A stretch of DNA of 9,024 bases, taken from the NCBI GenBank assembly GCA_012518765.1, contig JAAYRN010000062.1:1-9024 (forward strand), read 5' to 3'. Numbering within the stretch: position 1 is the first letter of the stretch; each line of letters begins with the position of its first letter. The notes under the pieces were generated by a model. It was not told the origin of the DNA. It searched no databases and worked only from the letters and a program-made list of their open reading frames with translations. The translations under genes and the position numbers were made by a program. Shown one piece after another: positions 1 to 6,414 of the stretch. The DNA comes from Bacteroidales bacterium (GTDB taxonomy: Bacteria > Bacteroidota > Bacteroidia > Bacteroidales > WCHB1-69).

Positions 1-26
1 AAGTAGTTTTATTTTATGTGTTTCAT

Positions 27-59
27 AAAAATCTCATAAGTTATTTATGAGATTTTTTT
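27..59 (+). terminator. Intrinsic terminator of an upstream gene outside the window
   Basis: A perfect 13-bp inverted repeat (27-39 pairs with 45-57) encloses a 5-base loop, and the descending arm runs into seven consecutive T. This is the classic hairpin plus U-tract form and the strongest terminator in the window. The A-run on the ascending side could let it also act on the other strand. It probably ends a rightward gene lying left of base 1 and insulates mtaB from it. Bases 1-26 hold nothing recognisable. Confidence 0.85.
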
Positions 60-81
60 ATTTAAAATCAATATATTTTAC

Positions 82-89
82 TACTTTTG
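82..89 (+). promoter_or_regulatory. Bacteroidota -7 promoter element for mtaB
   Basis: TACTTTTG matches the Bacteroidota primary-sigma -7 consensus TAnnTTTG exactly. It lies 23 bases before the mtaB start and directly after the terminator. A transcript would begin only about 15 bases before the start codon, so the leader is very short. No TTTG-type -33 element is visible at the usual spacing, so the call rests on the -7 box and its position. Confidence 0.6.
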
Positions 90-112
90 CAGTTGTTAAA
101 ATATAAAACATA

Positions 113-1405
113 TTGAAAACTATTGGGATTAAAACATTGGGTTGCAAGCTAAATTTCAGCGAAAGTGCTAATATAGAGCGTTTGCTTGTTGCAAAAGGCT
201 ATAAATTAGTTCCTTTTGAAGAAAAAGCAGATGTATACATTATCAATACCTGTGCTGTAACCAAAGAAGCCGAAAAAAAATGCCACTATTATGCCCGCCA
301 AATTAAAAGTCATTACCCAAATTCAAAAGTGGCTTTTGTTGGCTGTTTTTCATCTTTACGTTCTGAGCAATTAATTCAAAATCAGGAGGCTGATATTATC
401 TTAGGAAGCAATAATAAATTGGAAGTAGTAGAGGCAATTGAAAATCTTTTCCATAGCTCAAGCGTTTTGCCCCTGTCTCAAATCGAAGACAAAACCCATT
501 TTGTTTCAGCTTATTCCCTTCACGAACGCACCCGTTCTTTTTTGAAAATACAAGACGGATGTGATTATTTTTGTGCTTATTGCACCGTAGCCTATGCCCG
601 AGGTCCCAGCAGAAGCGACAGCATAGAAAACATACTTGCTAACGCCCAACACATTGTCGATAACCACATCAAAGAAATTATTTTAACCGGTGTAAACATT
701 GGCGATTTTAAAACATCAAAAGGTGAAGATTTATATAATTTATTAACACAACTCGCTGAAATAAAAGGATTAGAGCGAGTTCGTATTTCTTCCATAGAAC
801 CCAATTTACTATCGAATGAAATCATAGAATTGACCGCAAAAAGCAATCAAATTTTACCTCATTTCCACATTCCTTTGCAATCGGGGTCTAATCGGATTTT
901 ACACAACATGAAAAGACGCTACAAACGGGAAGTTTTTGCCGAAAAAGTTCAGTATATCAAACAATTAATGCCACATGCTTGCATAGCAGCAGATGTTATT
1001 GTAGGATTTCCGGGCGAAAATGAAAACGATTTTACCGAAACCTATCAATTTATTGAAAGCCTACCTATCAGCTATTTACATATATTTCCTTACTCCAAAC
1101 GTCCCGGAACACCCGCCTACACTTTGCCCGAACAACTTTCTAAGGCTTGTAAAAAAACAAGGACTAAACAATTATCCGAACTATCGAACCGTAAAAAGCA
1201 TCAGTTTTATACTGAAAATATAGGAAGCAAACGCAGTGTTTTATTTGAAACACAAACAACTAATCATCAACTAAGCGGCTTTACCGATAATTACATCAAA
1301 GTATGGGTAAACGGTAAAAAAGAGGAAATAAACACCATTCAAAAGGTTCATTTACTTGATTTTATAAGCAATGATACCCTTATAGGAGAAATTATTACCG
1401 AATAA
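113..1405 (+). CDS. mtaB: tRNA (N6-threonylcarbamoyladenosine(37)-C2)-methylthiotransferase MtaB
   Basis: This radical-SAM enzyme adds a methylthio group to t6A at position 37 of ANN-decoding tRNAs, giving ms2t6A, which stabilises codon-anticodon pairing. The 430 aa are the usual family length. The N-terminal UPF0004 domain carries three cluster-binding cysteines: C11 (in TLGCKLNF), C47 (NTCAVT) and C78 (VGCFS). The radical-SAM motif CxxxCxxC is C150-C154-C157, followed by the family signature YARGPSRS (161-168). Residues about 371-428 form a TRAM-like RNA-binding tail. The start is TTG: an in-frame TAA at 104-106 leaves only AAC, ATA and TTG as possible first codons, and TTG gives the expected MKTIGIKTLGCK N-terminus. 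Its own promoter and a terminator lie upstream. MiaB and RimO are the related alternatives, but the LGCKLN and TVAYARG motifs favour MtaB. Confidence 0.93.
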   Translation: MKTIGIKTLGCKLNFSESANIERLLVAKGYKLVPFEEKADVYIINTCAVTKEAEKKCHYYARQIKSHYPNSKVAFVGCFSSLRSEQLIQNQEADIILGSNNKLEVVEAIENLFHSSSVLPLSQIEDKTHFVSAYSLHERTRSFLKIQDGCDYFCAYCTVAYARGPSRSDSIENILANAQHIVDNHIKEIILTGVNIGDFKTSKGEDLYNLLTQLAEIKGLERVRISSIEPNLLSNEIIELTAKSNQILPHFHIPLQSGSNRILHNMKRRYKREVFAEKVQYIKQLMPHACIAADVIVGFPGENENDFTETYQFIESLPISYLHIFPYSKRPGTPAYTLPEQLSKACKKTRTKQLSELSNRKKHQFYTENIGSKRSVLFETQTTNHQLSGFTDNYIKVWVNGKKEEINTIQKVHLLDFISNDTLIGEIITE

Positions 1406-1444
1406 ATATTTTCAAAAATCCCTTATCTTTTGCAAAAATTATCG

Positions 1445-1452
1445 TACCTTTG
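1445..1452 (+). promoter_or_regulatory. Bacteroidota -7 promoter element for ettA
   Basis: TACCTTTG is an exact TAnnTTTG match in the 106-base gap between mtaB and ettA, 59 bases before the ettA start. Two small dyads surround it: TTTTGCAAAA at 1428-1437, and TTTGC (1449-1453) pairing with GCAAA (1458-1462) over the expected transcription start. No -33 TTTG is found at the usual spacing. The transglycosylase gene after ettA probably depends on this promoter too. Confidence 0.6.
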
Positions 1453-1511
1453 CATACGCAAACAACGCAAGCTAAGATATTGACAATTTATAACATAAAA
1501 ACACACACAGC

Positions 1512-3188
1512 ATGAGCGATGACAAGAAAATTATTTTTTCGATGGTAAACGTCAGCAAAACGTTTAATCCTGGGAAACAAGTATTAAAAAACATATATCT
1601 TTCTTTTTATTACGGAGCCAAAATTGGAGTTTTAGGATTAAATGGCTCTGGAAAATCTTCTTTACTCAAAATCATTGCAGGCGAAGACAAGGCTTTTAAC
1701 GGCGAGGTAGTTTTTTCGCCCGGATATTCAGTGGGTTATCTTCCTCAAGAGCCTATCTTAGATGAAAATAAAACGGTCAAAGAAATTGTCATGGAGGGCG
1801 TTGCCGAAGTAGCAGCTATTTTGAAAGAATACGAAGAAGTTAATAATAAGTTTATGGAGCCCATGAGCGACGATGAAATGAATACGCTCATTGAACGCCA
1901 AGGAGAATTAACAGAACTCATTGAACAACATGATGCTTGGGAATTAGATGCCAAATTAGAACGTGCCATGGATGCCCTCAATTGTCCCGATGCCGATATG
2001 TCTATTTCTGTATTATCAGGTGGCGAACGCCGCCGCGTAGCCTTGTGTCGTCTTTTGTTGCAAGAGCCTGATATTCTGTTATTAGACGAACCCACCAACC
2101 ATTTAGATGCCGAAACCGTTCAATGGTTAGAAATGCACCTTCAACAGTACAAAGGAACAGTAATCGCTGTTACCCACGACCGCTATTTTTTAGATAATGT
2201 AGCAGGATGGATATTGGAATTAGATAGAGGCGAAGGCATACCTTGGGAAGGAAATTACTCATCGTGGTTGGAGCAAAAAGCCAATCGTTTGAGAATTGAA
2301 CAAAAACAAGAATCCAAGCGACAAAAAACTTTAGAGCGTGAATTAGAATGGATTAGAATGGCACCCAAAGCCCGACATGCTAAATCAAAAGCCCGACTCA
2401 ATGCTTACGACAGCTTATTAAACGAGGATGTAAAGGAAAAAGAAGAACGCTTAGAAATTTTCATCCCCAACGGACCGCGTTTGGGAAGCAATGTTATCGA
2501 AGCCATTGACGTTTCCAAAGCCTTTGACAATAAATTGTTATACAAAAATTTAAACTTTTCCCTACCTCCCAATGCCATTGTTGGGGTAATTGGTCCCAAT
2601 GGTGTTGGAAAAACCACTCTTTTCCGACTGATTATGGAAATGGATACACCCGATACAGGAGAATTTAAAATTGGCGAAACGGTAGTATTAGGTTATGTAG
2701 ACCAACAACATATAGATATTGATCCCGAAAAAACTGTTTGGGAAGTGGTTTCAGGAGGAGATGAACAAATGCAATTGGGCGGGAAACTGATTAATTCGAG
2801 GGCTTACGTTGCTCGATTTAATTTTACAGGCAACGACCAAGGCAAAAAAACAGGCGTACTTTCGGGAGGAGAACGCAATCGCTTACATTTGGCAATGGCT
2901 TTAAAATCAGAGGCAAATGTGCTACTCCTTGACGAACCTACTAACGATATTGATGTCAACACCTTACGAGCCTTAGAAGAAGCCTTGGATAATTTTGCAG
3001 GCTGTGCCGTGATTATTTCCCACGACCGCTGGTTTCTCGACCGTGTTTGCACTCATATACTGTCGTTTGAAGGCAATTCGGAAGTATATTTCTTTGAAGG
3101 AACCTATACCGAATACGAAGAAAATCGAAAAAAGAGAATGGGCGACAACATCCCCAAACGCACACGTTATAAAAAATTAATGGCTTAA
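1512..3188 (+). CDS. ettA: Energy-dependent translational throttle protein EttA (ABC-F ATPase)
   Basis: EttA is a cytoplasmic ABC-F protein that binds the ribosomal E site and gates the first elongation steps according to ATP/ADP level. The 558 aa match EttA length. Two complete ABC domains are visible. Domain 1 has Walker A GLNGSGKS (42-49), signature LSGGE (168-172), Walker B LLLDEP (189-194, catalytic E193) and H-loop H222. Domain 2 has Walker A GPNGVGKT (361-368), signature LSGGE (450-454), Walker B LLLDEP (471-476, E475) and H504. An acidic insertion at about 95-140 corresponds to the arm. The basic linker at about 255-315 (with MAPKARHAKSKAR) is the P-site tRNA interaction motif. The GNYSSWLEQK segment (248-257) separates it from Uup and resistance-type ABC-F proteins. 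All catalytic residues are intact. The ATG at 1512 gives the usual MSDDKKIIF start. The next gene follows after two bases. Confidence 0.96.
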   Translation: MSDDKKIIFSMVNVSKTFNPGKQVLKNIYLSFYYGAKIGVLGLNGSGKSSLLKIIAGEDKAFNGEVVFSPGYSVGYLPQEPILDENKTVKEIVMEGVAEVAAILKEYEEVNNKFMEPMSDDEMNTLIERQGELTELIEQHDAWELDAKLERAMDALNCPDADMSISVLSGGERRRVALCRLLLQEPDILLLDEPTNHLDAETVQWLEMHLQQYKGTVIAVTHDRYFLDNVAGWILELDRGEGIPWEGNYSSWLEQKANRLRIEQKQESKRQKTLERELEWIRMAPKARHAKSKARLNAYDSLLNEDVKEKEERLEIFIPNGPRLGSNVIEAIDVSKAFDNKLLYKNLNFSLPPNAIVGVIGPNGVGKTTLFRLIMEMDTPDTGEFKIGETVVLGYVDQQHIDIDPEKTVWEVVSGGDEQMQLGGKLINSRAYVARFNFTGNDQGKKTGVLSGGERNRLHLAMALKSEANVLLLDEPTNDIDVNTLRALEEALDNFAGCAVIISHDRWFLDRVCTHILSFEGNSEVYFFEGTYTEYEENRKKRMGDNIPKRTRYKKLMA

Positions 3189-3190
3189 TC

Positions 3191-4177
3191 ATGAAAGCTT
3201 TTTATAAATATAGTCTGCTCACACTCACAGTAGTTACAATTGCAACGGCTGTTTTGTTTTTATCCCAAACCTTGAAACAACAACCTCAAAACGAGGATTA
3301 CAACAAAGCATTTTCGTTCAAATATTCTTTATATTCGCCTCCCCTCCCCGACAGCATTATTTTTGCAGGCGAAAAAGTTCCTCTGAATCAATACGATGTA
3401 AGAGAAGCCTTGGACAGGGAAATGTTGGTCAATCTGTATTGGCAGTCGAATTTACTGTTGTATTTCAAGCGTGCCTATCGCTATTTTCCTGTTATAGAAC
3501 CTATTTTAAAAGAGAATAAAATTCCTAATGATTTCAAGTATTTAGCCCTAATCGAAAGTGGATTAGCTAATGTAGTTTCGCCCTCAAAGGCGGCTGGATT
3601 TTGGCAATTTTTACAAGCTACCGGAACAAGCTATGGATTGGAAATCAACAGTGAAATAGACGAACGCTACCATTTAGAAAAAGCTACACAAGCGGCATGC
3701 GATTATTTGAATAAATCATACAAACAACACGGCTCTTGGTCTGGAGCTGCAGCAGCTTACAATATGGGCGATGGAGGTTTTAGACGCACGGCAACGAATC
3801 AGAAAAATTATTCATACTGGGATTTATACCTAAACCCCGAAACAGCCCGCTATATGTATAGAATATTAGCTGTAAAAATCATTTTTGAAAATCCAGAAAA
3901 ATATGGGATAATCCTTAGATTGAAAGATTTATATCAACCTATTCCCTCTTATAAGCTATCGGTAGATACTACCATTGCCAATTTGACCGATTTTGCATTG
4001 CAACAAGGAATAAGCTACAAAACATTAAAAGATTTTAATCCTTGGCTAAGAGGAAATTCCCTCCCTAACAGAAGCCGAAAAACCTACGAAATTTCAATTC
4101 CTGAAAAAGATTATTTATACTACGATAAGCAAATTGAGAATATTCAACAATTCGATATTTATAAAGGGGAAAAATAA
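3191..4177 (+). CDS. Membrane-anchored lytic transglycosylase (SLT/MltD-like, GH23)
   Basis: This is predicted to cleave the MurNAc-GlcNAc bond of peptidoglycan, forming 1,6-anhydro-MurNAc in the periplasm. A hydrophobic segment at about 7-26 follows a short basic N-terminus. No lipobox cysteine is present, so it is either a signal anchor or a cleaved signal peptide. The goose-lysozyme/SLT domain spans about 105-235: LIESGL (120-125) holds the catalytic glutamate E122, GFWQF (136-140) is the conserved Gxx-Q-F motif, and AAYNMG (188-193) is the AYNxG motif. The C-terminal part (about 255-305) has no clear LysM repeat but resembles the degenerate module seen in Bacteroidota homologues (ISYKTLKDFNPWLRG). 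It begins two bases after the ettA stop, so it is probably co-transcribed with it, although no functional link to EttA is known. It ends two bases before the convergent HAD gene. Confidence 0.88.
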   Translation: MKAFYKYSLLTLTVVTIATAVLFLSQTLKQQPQNEDYNKAFSFKYSLYSPPLPDSIIFAGEKVPLNQYDVREALDREMLVNLYWQSNLLLYFKRAYRYFPVIEPILKENKIPNDFKYLALIESGLANVVSPSKAAGFWQFLQATGTSYGLEINSEIDERYHLEKATQAACDYLNKSYKQHGSWSGAAAAYNMGDGGFRRTATNQKNYSYWDLYLNPETARYMYRILAVKIIFENPEKYGIILRLKDLYQPIPSYKLSVDTTIANLTDFALQQGISYKTLKDFNPWLRGNSLPNRSRKTYEISIPEKDYLYYDKQIENIQQFDIYKGEK

Positions 4178-4192
4178 ACCTATCTATTTTTC
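4169..4192. terminator. Possible bidirectional hairpin across two convergent stop codons
   Basis: An 8-bp inverted repeat, GAAAAATA (4169-4176) with TATTTTTC (4185-4192), has an 8-base loop. It overlaps the TAA of the rightward transglycosylase and encloses the TAG of the leftward HAD gene. Either strand has a T5 run in the descending arm, but none outside it, and the stem is almost wholly A-T. It is the only dyad between the convergent genes and so the best candidate for ending both transcripts, but it is a weak terminator by sequence. Confidence 0.35.
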
Positions 4193-4728
4193 AACATACA
4201 AGCAAATTCATAAAGAGAATTAACATACATATCTGGTTGAGTATGCGTTTCTTCGTTCCCGACAAAAACAGTTTTCATACCTGCTTTTCTACCAAAAGCC
4301 ATATCGGAAGAAGAATCACCTACCATAATGGATTTTTGAAAATCAATGTCCGAAAAATCTTTTTGTGCAGCCTCTGCCATGCCTATATTGGGCTTGCGAA
4401 AAGGGTGATTATCTGCGACTAAATAAGGAGCATAGTAAATCCTATCGATGGTGTAATTCAATTCCTTTAGCATATAATCATGAATGGATTTTAAATCAGA
4501 CTCCGTCATCAAACCCTTGCCTATGCCCTGCTGATTGGTTACTACAATGATTCTCCCGAAAACAGATCGAAAAATTCCCAATGCTTCTTTTACACCAGCA
4601 ATCAAAACAAACTCCTCTATACTTCTTACATAGCCATCGTAAATACGTTGATTAATAACTCCGTCTCTGTCTAAAAACAAAGTCCAAGAGGTATTGATGT
4701 GGTTAAAAAAAAGAGTTTTTTCTGACAT
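4180..4728 (-). CDS. HAD-IIIA family phosphatase, GmhB-like but without the zinc cysteines
   Basis: A 182-aa haloacid-dehalogenase phosphatase without a large cap domain. HAD motif I is DRDGV, with nucleophile D20 and acid/base D22. Motif II is VVTNQQGIGKG (T64, N65). Motif III is K112 in RKPNIGM. Motif IV is GDSSSD with D138 and D142. All catalytic residues are present. The overall pattern matches D-glycero-D-manno-heptose-1,7-bisphosphate 7-phosphatase (GmhB) and the histidinol-phosphatase half of HisB. However, the loop before motif III (YYAPYLVADNHPF, 98-110) has no cysteine, whereas GmhB and HisB-N bind Zn there with Cys/His ligands. The true substrate is therefore uncertain; a sugar phosphate for envelope polysaccharide is plausible. 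No TAnnTTTG promoter is seen in the 47 bases upstream, so it is probably transcribed with the barrel gene at 4776-5489. Confidence 0.85.
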   Translation of the reverse strand: MSEKTLFFNHINTSWTLFLDRDGVINQRIYDGYVRSIEEFVLIAGVKEALGIFRSVFGRIIVVTNQQGIGKGLMTESDLKSIHDYMLKELNYTIDRIYYAPYLVADNHPFRKPNIGMAEAAQKDFSDIDFQKSIMVGDSSSDMAFGRKAGMKTVFVGNEETHTQPDMYVNSLYEFACMLKNR

Positions 4729-4767
4729 TTTTTTATATTTAACAACGATTTTGTTCGCTTGAAAAAG

Positions 4768-4787
4768 TTTGTTTTTTAAAAAACAAA
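4768..4787. repeat. 20-bp perfect palindrome over the barrel gene stop codon
   Basis: TTTGTTTTTT (4768-4777) is followed directly by its exact reverse complement (4778-4787). As RNA it would fold into a 7-bp stem with a 6-base loop. On the minus strand it is followed by CTTTTTC, so it could act as a weak terminator or attenuator between the barrel gene and the HAD gene. It includes the TAA stop codon at 4776-4778. The lack of G-C pairs makes strong termination unlikely. Confidence 0.35.
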
Positions 4788-5489
4788 TCCAAACTGAAAT
4801 TCAAATCCGCGTGTATTCGCTACTACAGGGTCTTTTGTTAAGTTATTTATATACTTTTTCTTGAAGATATTGGTAAAACCATTGTTGAAAGCAAGCTCAA
4901 AACTCGCCTTGGTGTTTCCTTTGATAATAAATTCAAAACCAACACTTGCCAACAGAGCTTCGCGAAAGAAAAGCGTATGTTGGTACATGTCTATCTTTCC
5001 ATAATTCGACTGGTTTTCTATATCATCACTGCGTTTCGACGAGACACAAAAACTATTATCCATACCCACAACTCCAAAAATAATAAAACTCCCAATAGGG
5101 TCTGTTTTTAGTTTTATAGCCGTTGGTATACTTACGTATATCATATTGTAACCCGAACGTACAAACTTATCATTCAGTATACTATCGGTGTGAGCTATAT
5201 GATAATTATCTTTAAACGACATTGCTGAACGTATGTGTCGAGCATGTAAACCCGTAGAAAAATAATAATTCTGTAAAGGTTGTACCATATTAATGTCTAC
5301 TCCTACACCGTAAACTCCTCCAATTCTGGCTCCTTCATTTTTATAACTTTTGGTTTTCGGACTTGCCCACATAACGGTAGGACCACCAAAAAAACTCGCT
5401 TCTACCAAACGAGGACGTGTTTCGTATTGAGCATACAGTGTTTGCATGCAAAAAACGACAACGACAACAACACTACTTATTTTTTTCAT
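4776..5489 (-). CDS. Outer-membrane beta-barrel protein, PorT-like family
   Basis: A 237-aa exported protein. The N-terminus is a signal peptide: MKK, a run of six valines (7-12), then LYA at 18-20 with predicted signal peptidase I cleavage before Q21. The mature part alternates polar and hydrophobic residues in strand-sized pieces with many aromatics: FFGGPTVMWA (33-42), GVYGVGVDINMV (58-69), YYFSTGLHARHI (75-86), MIYVSIPTAIKLKT (116-129), FIIFGVVGM (135-143), LLASVGFEFII (179-189), KASFELAFNNGF (194-205). It ends FEFQFGFVF, with the terminal aromatic typical of outer-membrane barrels. The YVSIPTAIKLK segment is the most PorT-like part. A role cannot be assigned: family members range from type IX secretion partners to uncharacterised porin-like proteins. 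Its own -7 box lies 21 bases upstream, and the HAD gene follows after 47 bases. Confidence 0.75.
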   Translation of the reverse strand: MKKISSVVVVVVFCMQTLYAQYETRPRLVEASFFGGPTVMWASPKTKSYKNEGARIGGVYGVGVDINMVQPLQNYYFSTGLHARHIRSAMSFKDNYHIAHTDSILNDKFVRSGYNMIYVSIPTAIKLKTDPIGSFIIFGVVGMDNSFCVSSKRSDDIENQSNYGKIDMYQHTLFFREALLASVGFEFIIKGNTKASFELAFNNGFTNIFKKKYINNLTKDPVVANTRGFEFQFGFVF

Positions 5490-5510
5490 CTTTCTTAGGT
5501 ATTTTTATTG

Positions 5511-5518
5511 CAAAATTA
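5511..5518 (-). promoter_or_regulatory. Bacteroidota -7 promoter element for the barrel gene
   Basis: Read on the minus strand, TAATTTTG matches TAnnTTTG exactly, 21 bases before the ATG at 5489. An A8 tract on the same strand (T8 at 5522-5529 on the plus strand) lies three bases upstream. No -33 element is apparent. The predicted leader is very short, as for mtaB. Confidence 0.55.
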
Positions 5519-5549
5519 GTGTTTTTTTTAGCATAATTTTAATTTTGTT

Positions 5550-5570
5550 TTTATGTTTTTTAAACATAAA
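5550..5570 (-). repeat. 9-bp hairpin 16 bases downstream of rlmB
   Basis: TTTATGTTT (5550-5558) pairs with AAACATAAA (5562-5570) around a 3-base loop. It lies between the rlmB stop (TGA at 5587-5589) and the promoter of the barrel gene, where a terminator for rlmB would be expected. On the rlmB strand, A-rich rather than T-rich sequence follows, so it does not fit the intrinsic-terminator model well. It may instead protect the 3' end of the message. Confidence 0.3.
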
Positions 5571-5586
5571 CTTGTTAAATACGACA

Positions 5587-6339
5587 TCACAACCTTTGTT
5601 TCACCACTTCAAAAAGCATAATGCCCGTAGCTACAGATACATTTAAAGATTCAAGGCTGCCCATCATCGGAATGCGAACACGAGTATTACACAATGATAA
5701 TATTTCAGGCGAAATTCCAACTCCCTCATTACCCATTACTAAGCACAAGGGTTGGGTGTAATTTTGTTCAAAAAACAACTCCTTGACTTTTTCAGTACAA
5801 CCGACTAAGATAATCCCACATTCTTTGATGTAACTCAACACCTCTTTGGGATTATCGTGGCGACAAATAGGTATTTTATGCAAAGCTCCCGATGATGTTT
5901 TTACAGCATCTTCGTTGAGTTGAGCCGAATGGGTAGAAGGTATTATAATAGCGTGAACACCCGCACATTCTGCACTTCTAACGATAGCTCCTACATTGCG
6001 AACATCGGTTATTTTGTCTAAGTACAACAAAAAAGGCACTTTACCATCTTCGTAAATCATAGGAATAATATCGTACACACTTTGATACACCACCGAGGAT
6101 ATAAAACAAATAACTCCTTGATGATTACCGCCTGTAAAACGATTCAATCGTTCGATAGGCACATACTGAAAAGGGATGTTGCGTTCGCGTATCAGCTGAA
6201 ACAACTCGCGAAACATATCGCCACGTGCTCCTTTTTGTAAAAGTATTTTGTCAATGTCTTTGTTTTCATTAATAACCTCCATAACAGGACGTATGCCGTA
6301 AATTAAATTCGGATTCTTGATGCGTTTATGCTTTTGCAT
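5587..6339 (-). CDS. rlmB: 23S rRNA (guanosine-2'-O-)-methyltransferase RlmB (TrmH/SpoU family)
   Basis: A SAM-dependent SPOUT methyltransferase expected to 2'-O-methylate G2251 (E. coli numbering) in the peptidyl-transferase P loop of 23S rRNA. It has 250 aa, the normal family length. The N-terminal substrate-binding domain begins IYGIRPVMEVI (13-23), with NHQG at 72-75. The trefoil-knot catalytic domain shows motif 1 (DKITDVRNVGAIVRSA, 108-123, with N115 and R121), motif 2 (VMGNEGVGIS, 201-210, with E205) and motif 3 (IPMMGSLESLNVSVATGI, 223-240, with S231 and N233). All family residues are present. The ATG at 6339 places IYG at the usual distance from the start. A -7 element lies 31 bases upstream, and no partner gene overlaps it. 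Another TrmH-family rRNA or tRNA methylase is possible, but N-terminal domain plus motif spacing favour RlmB. Confidence 0.92.
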   Translation of the reverse strand: MQKHKRIKNPNLIYGIRPVMEVINENKDIDKILLQKGARGDMFRELFQLIRERNIPFQYVPIERLNRFTGGNHQGVICFISSVVYQSVYDIIPMIYEDGKVPFLLYLDKITDVRNVGAIVRSAECAGVHAIIIPSTHSAQLNEDAVKTSSGALHKIPICRHDNPKEVLSYIKECGIILVGCTEKVKELFFEQNYTQPLCLVMGNEGVGISPEILSLCNTRVRIPMMGSLESLNVSVATGIMLFEVVKQRL

Positions 6340-6370
6340 ACTCTAATTTTCTTTAATAATATATGGAATG

Positions 6371-6378
6371 CAAAAGTA
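6371..6378 (-). promoter_or_regulatory. Bacteroidota -7 promoter element for rlmB
   Basis: Minus-strand TACTTTTG matches TAnnTTTG exactly, 31 bases before the rlmB ATG. A second match, TATTTTTG at 6381-6388, lies just upstream and could be an alternative start. No -33 element is seen. Both boxes sit in the 75-base gap after the membrane-protein gene, so rlmB is probably transcribed separately, although read-through is possible. Confidence 0.55.
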
Positions 6379-6414
6379 TACAAAAATATTTAATGAAAAA
6401 TAAATTATTTTAAG

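Noticed and set aside
1745..3052. Leftward ORFs inside ettA
   Set aside because: They are the complement of conserved ABC motifs and show no family resemblance of their own.
5452..5475. RAC trinucleotide repeat encoding the Val6 run of the barrel signal peptide, as a slippage site
   Set aside because: The repeat is short and imperfect, and three-base changes would only lengthen or shorten a hydrophobic core that tolerates this.
5446..5646. Small rightward ORF of 66 codons in the barrel/rlmB gap
   Set aside because: It lies antisense to the barrel signal peptide and rlmB end, is made mostly of T-rich low-complexity codons, and has no promoter box on its strand.
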